This document shows positions 1 through 5,008 of a stretch of 7,061 nt of DNA, one piece after another. Below the pieces are notes generated by a model that did not search any database, was not told the origin of the DNA, and saw only the letters and a program-made list of their open reading frames with translations. The position numbers and the translations under genes are program-made. Every line of letters begins with the position of its first letter. Position 1 is the stretch's first letter. Source of the DNA: an uncultured Pirellula sp. (GTDB taxonomy: Bacteria; Planctomycetota; Planctomycetia; Pirellulales; Pirellulaceae); contig CAITIF010000203.1 of the NCBI GenBank assembly GCA_903892365.1, positions 1-7,061 of the forward strand, written 5' to 3'.

Positions 1-73
1 CAACCAGCGTGAAGCCGCTTCGCATTTCCCTGCGTGAACCATGACTTTGCATTAACTTGCTTTGCACTTTCAT
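1..73 (-). CDS. Prepilin / pseudopilin N-terminus (partial, runs off left edge)
   Basis: The 24 visible codons begin with ATG at 73-71 and read MKVQSKLMQSHGSRREMRSG then FTLV. The next base at the window edge is G, compatible with the usual Glu at mature position 5. This is a class III (type IV prepilin) signal: a basic leader of 20 residues ending in Gly, then a Phe-Thr-Leu-Val start that would continue into the hydrophobic helix. By family knowledge, a PilD-type peptidase cuts after the Gly and methylates the Phe, and the subunit is then assembled by the neighbouring ATPases and PilC. A strong GGAGG (86-82) lies 8 bases upstream of the ATG, which supports this start. The gene starts 68 bases after pilC with no terminator between them, so co-transcription is likely. 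It could be a major pilin, a minor pilin or a GspG/H-type pseudopilin; the body is outside the window. Confidence 0.85.
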   Translation of the reverse strand, partial: MKVQSKLMQSHGSRREMRSGFTLV

Positions 74-81
74 CTCCCTAT

Positions 82-86
82 CCTCC
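82..86 (-). promoter_or_regulatory. Ribosome binding site of the partial prepilin gene
   Basis: The minus strand reads GGAGG here, 8 bases before the ATG at 73-71. A second purine patch (GGGAG, 78-74) abuts the ATG. The site matters because it fixes the start of a gene of which only 24 codons are visible. Confidence 0.7.
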
Positions 87-141
87 ACTCTGTTGCAATT
101 GCCCAACTGTTTTTGCGTACGCTTGTGTTTCAACCGACCGA

Positions 142-1620
142 CTACTTTGCACCGCTCAAGCTAGTGATCAGCGAGATCAGTGGCATGAACAAGGAAATCA
201 CAATGAAACCTACCGCGACCCCCAAGAACACAATCAACAACGGCTCGATCAACTTTGTTAACCCCTCCGTCATCACACTCACCTCTTCGTCGTAATTGTC
301 CGCGATCTTATACAACATCGTGTCCAATTCGCCCGTCTCTTCACCCACGTCCACCATGTTGACTACCAAGTCGTCGATCACTCGCGACTTCATCTTCATC
401 AAGTACATCAGGCAACAAGCCACTACACCAGCAATTAGGATGCCAAGACCCACTTCGGGCAACGAATTTCCGGCGGCCTTCGCACCTTTCTTCAATCCCT
501 TCGATCCCGCTTGACTGGAAATACCTCGTCCAGCTGTCAATGCAACCGACAAAACCATGATCCCCGGAAAAGCACCCATCCAAGCCCAATAGAACAAAGC
601 CAACGGATGGAACCCAGGAATCGAATTCTCTTTCATGGGCTTCGCAATCACGTCCCCCTCGCGAATCGCATCGTTGACCTTGCTAAAAATCCGCTCGAAC
701 ATCGCGTTACCCGACGTCTCTCGCGTGATATTGATCGCTTCCAAAATCGGAACGCCAGAGGTGACCAACGTACCCAACGTTCTGGTCGTTCGAGCCAAAA
801 TGTTCTTCTCCACCAAGCCACCAAAGATCGGCACCTTAATGATGAACATGTCAAAGCCCATCCGGCCATGCTTGAACTTCCGAACGATCTTACCCACCAG
901 CCAAACACAAACCGGCAACAAGATCATCAGCCAGAAATAGTTCACCACGTAATCGCTCATCGCCATCAACAACTGAGTCGGGGCAGGGAGCTTCAGTTCG
1001 AATTCATCGAACATCTTTTTAAACGTTGGAACAATGAAAAACATAATACCAGCCAAGATGGCGGTCGCGACGAACACCACCGCGACCGGGTAAATCATGG
1101 CCCCTTTGACCTTGCGCTTCAACGATTCCGATCGCTCCAGAAACTCAGCCAAACGCTGCAGAATCGTTTCCAAAGCACCGCCCGCTTCACCCGCCTTCAC
1201 CATGTTCACATACAAACGATTGAACACCTTCGGGCACTTGGACATCGATTCCGAAAGAGTCGAACCGGTTTCGATTTCATCGCACACGTCCATCAACGCA
1301 TTCTTCAGCTTGCCCGGCTTGGAATTGTTTTCCAAGATCTTCAGCGAACGCAAAATCGGCAAACCCGCGTCCTGAAGAATCGACAACTGCCTCGTGAAAG
1401 TACAAATGTGCTTGGTCTTGGCACCACCCATCGCAAACGGACGCTTGCGCTTTTGCCCCACAACCGCTTTGGCCGCGACCCCTTTTTTCAGCGACAACTT
1501 GGTTACAAAGTAACCCATTTGCCGGATAGTATTTTGTGCCTCTTCTTCACTTGGCGCATCGATCACGTCTCGGATTTCTTGTCCGGTTCGGTCCATCGCT
1601 TCGAATTGGTACATTGGCAT
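142..1620 (-). CDS. pilC: PilC/GspF-family inner-membrane platform protein with an extra hydrophobic insert
   Basis: This 492-residue polytopic platform protein of type IV pilus / type II secretion machines would be turned by PilB/PilT-type ATPases to insert or extract pilins. The N-terminus (MPMYQFEAMDRTGQE) is typical of PilC. The first GspF domain spans about 70-200, with FTRQLSILQDAGLPIL at 75-90 and a KAGEAGGALE motif at 142-151. Membrane segments lie near 176-199, 227-247 and 457-482. The second GspF domain starts near 272 (LARTTRTLGTLVTSGVPIL) and has its VGEETGELD motif at 425-433. Between Gly336 and about Ile415, where the family normally runs straight from the Pro-rich turn to this motif, sit about 80 extra residues with two more hydrophobic segments (about 338-362 and 388-407) and a Lys/Gly/Ser-rich linker. 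That explains a length above the usual 400 or so. The start has AAGGA (1634-1630) 9 bases upstream; Met3 is a weaker alternative. The gene is probably co-transcribed with the downstream prepilin. Confidence 0.93.
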   Translation of the reverse strand: MPMYQFEAMDRTGQEIRDVIDAPSEEEAQNTIRQMGYFVTKLSLKKGVAAKAVVGQKRKRPFAMGGAKTKHICTFTRQLSILQDAGLPILRSLKILENNSKPGKLKNALMDVCDEIETGSTLSESMSKCPKVFNRLYVNMVKAGEAGGALETILQRLAEFLERSESLKRKVKGAMIYPVAVVFVATAILAGIMFFIVPTFKKMFDEFELKLPAPTQLLMAMSDYVVNYFWLMILLPVCVWLVGKIVRKFKHGRMGFDMFIIKVPIFGGLVEKNILARTTRTLGTLVTSGVPILEAINITRETSGNAMFERIFSKVNDAIREGDVIAKPMKENSIPGFHPLALFYWAWMGAFPGIMVLSVALTAGRGISSQAGSKGLKKGAKAAGNSLPEVGLGILIAGVVACCLMYLMKMKSRVIDDLVVNMVDVGEETGELDTMLYKIADNYDEEVSVMTEGLTKLIEPLLIVFLGVAVGFIVISLFMPLISLITSLSGAK

Positions 1621-1670
1621 GGTTGGTAATCCTTAAACTAATCTTGCTCGCACAACTGCGTTGCTGTCTT

Positions 1671-1697
1671 GAATTGAGATTTCGTATCGAATTGAGA
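1671..1697. repeat. Short direct repeat, GAATTGAGA twice at 18-base spacing
   Basis: GAATTGAGA occurs at 1671-1679 and again at 1689-1697, with TTTCGTATC between the copies. It lies between the heptamer repeats and the pilC ribosome binding site. Two half-sites 18 bases apart could be a protein binding site in the pilC leader or a simple duplication; nothing in the sequence decides this. Confidence 0.45.
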
Positions 1698-1700
1698 AAA

Positions 1701-1742
1701 GGTGTAAGGTGTAAGCTTTAAGGTGTAAGGTGTAAGGTGTTT
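1701..1742. repeat. Tandem heptamer repeat, GGTGTAA units
   Basis: Six consecutive 7-base units start at 1701, 1708, 1715, 1722, 1729 and 1736. Four are exactly GGTGTAA; the third is GCTTTAA and the last GGTGTTT. A further inverted copy lies at 1755-1761 (TTACACC on the plus strand is at 1754-1760). The array is entirely intergenic, after the stop of the second pilB and before pilC. Short tandem heptamers of this kind are known in some bacterial groups such as cyanobacteria. They may be slippage-prone or part of a dispersed repeat family. No open reading frame depends on it. Confidence 0.8.
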
Positions 1743-1775
1743 TGCTTACCGCTTACACCTTACCGCTCAAAGCTT
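1713..1775. repeat. 24-bp imperfect inverted repeat in the pilB-pilC spacer
   Basis: The left arm 1713-1736 and right arm 1752-1775 are inverted copies. The outer 7 bases (AAGCTTT / AAAGCTT) and inner 12 bases (GTAAGGTGTAAG / CTTACACCTTAC) are perfect. The 5 bases between them match at only two positions, giving 21 of 24 overall with a 15-base loop (1737-1751). The left arm is built from the GGTGTAA heptamers. In the minus-strand transcript it would form a long hairpin between the second pilB and pilC. It is not followed at once by a U-run, so I do not call it an intrinsic terminator. It may be an mRNA processing or stability element that sets the PilB:PilC ratio, or a small mobile or REP-like repeat. 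Confidence 0.7.
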
Positions 1776-1779
1776 ATCC

Positions 1780-3495
1780 TTATGCATCGTGTACTGTTTC
1801 ACGGACGACTTCGTCCGCGGTGGTGAATCCATCGAACACAAACTGCTTGCCATAATCGCGCAAGGTAATCATTCCAAACGATTGAGCTTTGGCCCGAAGA
1901 TCATCGGTCGTCGCATTCTGCATGATCATGTCCCGAAGGTCATCGTTCATCACCATCAGCTCAAACAAACCGATCCGTCCCTTGTAACCGGTGTTGTTGC
2001 AGGCGTCGCATCCTTTGCCTCGGTAGAACTTGTGCTGAACCCGAACTTCTTCGCTCACCCCAAGCTCCATCAGCACTTCCGCGTCCGGCTCGGTCTCCTC
2101 ACGGCACTTGCTGCAAATGCGCCGAACAAGTCGTTGCGCCAAAATCGCTTCCACCGTCGCGGTGATCAAAAAGGTTGGAATGCCCATGTCCTTCATCCGC
2201 GTGATCGTGCTGGGCGCATCGTTGGTGTGCAACGTGCTGAACACCAAGTGGCCGGTCAACGATGCTTGAACCGCGATTTCGGCCGTCTCCAAGTCTCGAA
2301 TCTCACCCACCAGAATGATGTCCGGATCCTGTCGCAAGATTGCTCGCAAGCACGATGCAAACGTAACGCCGATGTCATGATTGATCGGTATCTGAACGAT
2401 CCCGTCGATATCGTATTCCACCGGATCTTCGGTCGTAATAATCTTTTCGGTGATCTCGTTCATTTCCGACAATGCGGAATACAAGGTCGTTGTTTTTCCA
2501 GAACCTGTAGGGCCCGTCACCAATACGATCCCGTTCGGGCGTTTCATGACCGTGCGGAAGCCTTCCATAGTGACGTTGTCCATGCCGACCTTTGTCAGCG
2601 ACAGCGAGACCACGGATCGGTCCAAGATCCGCATAACCACGCTTTCACCAAACATGGTTGGCAACACGGACACTCGCAAGTCCACCTGGTGACCACCCAC
2701 CATCAATTCAATCCGACCGTCCTGGGGCATGCGGCGTTCCGCGATGTCCAAGTTGGCCATAACCTTAATCCGAGTCGTAATCGCAAAGGCCAAGTGACGC
2801 GGCGGCGGAACCATTTCGTACAAGACCCCTTCGGCCTTGATTCGGATCCGAAACTCATCTTCAAAAGGCTCAAAGTGAATATCGCTGGCGTGGTCTTTGA
2901 TCGCTAAAAGCAGTACCAAGTTCAACAGCTTTCGAACAGGCACACTGTCCGCCAGAGCCTCGGCACCGTCCAAGTCGAACTTGTCGCCCATCAACAAGCT
3001 AGCCTGCTGATACAACGATGTATCGTCCGCAAGCTCCTTCACAATCTTCTCAACGCTCAAGCTTTCGGACGAATAGAATCGTTCGATCGACGCTTTGATT
3101 TCACGTTCCGTCGCCACGACCATCTCAATGTCGTAACCCAAAAACGTACGCAACTCATCTTGTATGGTCAGGTTTTGCGGGTCGCAAGTAGCAACCGTCA
3201 AGCGATGCCCATCAAACTTCACCGGAATGACTCGGTACAGCTGAGCCATGGTTTCGGTCAATCGATCAAGCAACTCCTGGGCAATAGGCGCATCGCCAAG
3301 CGACACAACCTTCATGTTTTGCTGCTCACCGAGCGCTTGAGCCAATTGCTCATCGGTAATCAGCGACATGTCTTCAGCCAACTTACCAAGCAACGCACCA
3401 GGTTGCTGCTGCTGTTCTTCCAACAGCAGAACCAGTTGATCATCGGTCATGAAACCCATATCAACGAAGATTTGGCCAATTCGTCGCGAACTCAT
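1780..3495 (-). CDS. pilB: PilB/GspE-family extension ATPase, second copy
   Basis: This 571-residue protein has the full secretion/assembly ATPase layout. An MshEN/GspE-N type domain covers about 1-140, with a first 24-residue motif at 5-28 (R5, G7, G14, L21, L25, Q28) matching the c-di-GMP-binding consensus at every fixed position, and a second at 35-58 lacking the Arg and one Gly. The N2 domain includes ASDIHFEPFE at 203-212. The catalytic core has Walker A GPTGSGKT at 328-335, an Asp box with E356/D357, a Walker B region RQDPDIILVGEIRD with catalytic Glu398, and a His box TGHLVFSTLHTND at 414-426. A zinc-binding tetracysteine follows (C461, C464, C496, C499), as in PilB/GspE and not in PilT. 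By family it is a cytoplasmic hexamer powering subunit addition through PilC. The start is fixed by AGGAG (3508-3504) 8 bases upstream. The gene lies 39 bases after pilT and is probably in its transcript. It could equally be named gspE. Confidence 0.93.
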   Translation of the reverse strand: MSSRRIGQIFVDMGFMTDDQLVLLLEEQQQQPGALLGKLAEDMSLITDEQLAQALGEQQNMKVVSLGDAPIAQELLDRLTETMAQLYRVIPVKFDGHRLTVATCDPQNLTIQDELRTFLGYDIEMVVATEREIKASIERFYSSESLSVEKIVKELADDTSLYQQASLLMGDKFDLDGAEALADSVPVRKLLNLVLLLAIKDHASDIHFEPFEDEFRIRIKAEGVLYEMVPPPRHLAFAITTRIKVMANLDIAERRMPQDGRIELMVGGHQVDLRVSVLPTMFGESVVMRILDRSVVSLSLTKVGMDNVTMEGFRTVMKRPNGIVLVTGPTGSGKTTTLYSALSEMNEITEKIITTEDPVEYDIDGIVQIPINHDIGVTFASCLRAILRQDPDIILVGEIRDLETAEIAVQASLTGHLVFSTLHTNDAPSTITRMKDMGIPTFLITATVEAILAQRLVRRICSKCREETEPDAEVLMELGVSEEVRVQHKFYRGKGCDACNNTGYKGRIGLFELMVMNDDLRDMIMQNATTDDLRAKAQSFGMITLRDYGKQFVFDGFTTADEVVRETVHDA

Positions 3496-3534
3496 AACTT
3501 TAGCTCCTGTTCCTTTTGACCGTGATGGTGTTCG

Positions 3535-4650
3535 TTAGCCGTGATCGAATTCTTCTGGATTCTCTTCGGTATCATCAATGCCCCGTCGAGCATTCACGAT
3601 CCGCTTGGCAAGATCATCTGGCCTGTGTGATTTAGAAAGAATGTCTTCTACCGTGACCCGTCCTGCCGCCCAATGGTGGTAAAGAGCATCATCCATCAAC
3701 TGCATACCGAACTTCGAGCCTGTTTGAATGGCTGATCCAATTCGGAACGTTTTGTTTTCGCGAATCAAGTTCGCAATACCAGCCGTCACGACCAAAATCT
3801 CATAGGCAGCAACTCGCCCACCACCAATCTTGGGCAGCAGCGTCTGAGCCACCACACCCAACAAGCTGGAAGACAATTGAGTTCGAATCTGATCTTGGAG
3901 GTTACCCGGGAACGCATCGATCAAACGGTTCACAGTACCCATCGCACTGTTCGTGTGCAGAGTACCAAACACAATGTGCCCTGTTTCGGCGGCGCTGATC
4001 GCGGCCTGGATGGTTTCCAAGTCCCGCATCTCACCCACCAGGATACAATCCGGGTCCTGCCGCAAAGCGCGTCGAATCGCTTCCGAAAAACTAGGAACGT
4101 CGACCCCTACCTCGCGTTGATTAATGGTCGATTTTTTATGCTCGTGATAAAACTCGATCGGATCCTCGATCGTAATAATGTGGTGATCGTGCGATTCGTT
4201 AATGTAATTGATCAAGCTAGCAAGGGTGGTGCTTTTGCCCGAACCCGTCGGACCGGTTACCAACACCAAACCTCGAGGGCGCAAACACAACTTGATCACT
4301 GATTCCGGCAGACCCAATTGCTCTGGCGTCAATTTGTCATTGGGAATTTGACGCAACACCATGGAGATGTTGCCCCGTTGCTTGAAGATCGAAACTCGAA
4401 AGCGAGCCAATGTTCCGAACGCAAAACCAAAGTCCGAACTGCCTGATTCCTGCAGTTCCCGCTGGCAGCGTTCTGGCGCGATACTTTTCATCAGCTGGAC
4501 CGTGTCGTCCGCTTCCAGCACCTTAGTTTCCAGTTTCCGCATTCGGCCGTGCAACCGAAACACCGGAGGCTGCCCCACGACGATGTGAATATCGCTGGCC
4601 CCCTGCTTGACGGCAGCCTGAAGTAGCTTGTCGATTAAGACTGTTGCCAT
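3535..4650 (-). CDS. pilT: PilT-family twitching motility / retraction ATPase
   Basis: The protein is 371 residues from the ATG at 4650 (MATVLIDKLLQ). It contains GASDIHIVVGQPPVFRLHG near 17-35, Walker A GPTGSGKS at 133-140, an Asp box IEDPIEF with E162/D163, a Walker B region RQDPDCILVGEMRD with Glu207, and a His box TGHIVFGTLHTNSA with His225 and His232. There is no tetracysteine zinc motif, and the length is short, which separates PilT from PilB. The C-terminal retraction signature appears as GIANLIRE at 291-298 instead of the canonical AIRNLIRE. By family it depolymerises pili at the PilC platform. An in-frame TTG at 4710 would add 20 residues without a ribosome binding site or family resemblance, so I prefer the ATG, although its own Shine-Dalgarno (AGG, 5-7 bases upstream) is weak. 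The downstream neighbour is the second pilB, 39 bases away. Confidence 0.93.
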   Translation of the reverse strand: MATVLIDKLLQAAVKQGASDIHIVVGQPPVFRLHGRMRKLETKVLEADDTVQLMKSIAPERCQRELQESGSSDFGFAFGTLARFRVSIFKQRGNISMVLRQIPNDKLTPEQLGLPESVIKLCLRPRGLVLVTGPTGSGKSTTLASLINYINESHDHHIITIEDPIEFYHEHKKSTINQREVGVDVPSFSEAIRRALRQDPDCILVGEMRDLETIQAAISAAETGHIVFGTLHTNSAMGTVNRLIDAFPGNLQDQIRTQLSSSLLGVVAQTLLPKIGGGRVAAYEILVVTAGIANLIRENKTFRIGSAIQTGSKFGMQLMDDALYHHWAAGRVTVEDILSKSHRPDDLAKRIVNARRGIDDTEENPEEFDHG

Positions 4651-4718
4651 GTGCCTGATGACGCTGTGGGCGTCTGGATCGTGAAATGAAGAGAAGCTGG
4701 ATGAGATCAAACTGACGA

Positions 4719-4745
4719 CGGAAAAAAATAGCTAGTTATTTTCCG
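4719..4745 (-). other. A/T-rich hairpin in the pilT leader
   Basis: CGGAAAA (4719-4725) and TTTTCCG (4739-4745) form a perfect 7-bp stem with a 13-base loop that contains the palindrome TAGCTA. It lies about 70 bases upstream of the pilT ATG and just downstream of the candidate -10. It could be a leader structure or operator-like site; the low GC makes a terminator role doubtful. Confidence 0.35.
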
Positions 4746-4755
4746 TGCCAAAGTG

Positions 4756-4785
4756 ATTGTAGTCCGGCCGTTATATGGAAGAAAA
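4756..4785 (-). promoter_or_regulatory. Possible sigma70-type promoter of pilT
   Basis: On the minus strand TACAAT (4761-4756) is one base from the -10 consensus. The best -35 at 17-18 bases is only TTTCTT/TTTTCT-like, so the call rests on the -10 and the position. Initiation near 4749 would give a leader of about 100 bases before the ATG at 4650, including the 4719-4745 stem. Confidence 0.35.
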
Positions 4786-4915
4786 CTTTGGAGCAGATAT
4801 TTAAGACGTTTTGAGGAAATAGGCCGTCATCGGCGACGACGAATCGATCCCCCCTTGCAGGGCGCCAATGCAGCGATAGCAACCCTAACGAGCCCAAGAT
4901 TGCTAACACGAGCCG

Positions 4916-4951
4916 AAAAACTGCCTCACCGGGATGGGCCCCAACCGGTGA
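4916..4951 (-). terminator. Possible intrinsic terminator after the first pilB
   Basis: In the minus-strand transcript UCACCGG (4951-4945) and CCGGUGA (4932-4926) form a 7-bp GC-rich stem with a 12-base loop. GGCAG and then five U (4920-4916) follow. It lies about 60 bases after the pilB stop codon. The 5-base gap between stem and U-run weakens it, so partial termination or attenuation before pilT is as likely as full termination. Confidence 0.4.
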
Positions 4952-5008
4952 CGACCAACTCGAAAATCAAACGCTTTGGACACAAAAAGAAGGAGGGAAG
5001 CCAGCCCG

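Larger units (their letters stand above)
4651..5008. other. Intergenic region between the first pilB and pilT (358 bases)
   Basis: I see no convincing gene here. Reading in the transcription direction, it holds a possible terminator (4951-4916), then an inverted pair TAGCAA/TTGCTA (4877-4882 and 4900-4905) overlapping a near-direct repeat (CTAACGAGCC at 4885-4894 and CTAACACGAGCC at 4903-4914). A possible pilT promoter (-10 at 4761-4756) follows, then an A/T-rich stem (4719-4745). The spacing suggests that the first pilB and pilT can be transcribed separately, unlike the tightly spaced pilT and second pilB. Confidence 0.6.

Noticed and set aside
511..1629. A 372-codon open frame on the plus strand opposite pilC
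   Set aside because: It is antisense to a clear PilC, is rich in His/Arg/Gln as expected for a complementary-strand reading, has no family resemblance and even runs past the pilC start.
1701..1775. A CRISPR array in the repeat-rich spacer
   Set aside because: The units are 7-base tandem copies without unique spacers, and no cas gene is present.
1789..2907. A 372-codon open frame on the plus strand opposite the second pilB
   Set aside because: It is antisense to the conserved ATPase core, shows the same His/Arg/Gln-rich shadow composition and no recognisable domain.
4651..4710. A TTG start for pilT 20 codons upstream of the ATG
   Set aside because: No ribosome binding site precedes the TTG, the added residues do not resemble PilT, and MATVLIDKLLQ fits the family start.
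4725..4750. A sigma54-type promoter before pilT, suggested by TGGCACG on the minus strand
   Set aside because: The -24 half is perfect, but the required GC at -12 is absent (ATAAC where TTGC is needed), so the site should not work with sigma54.
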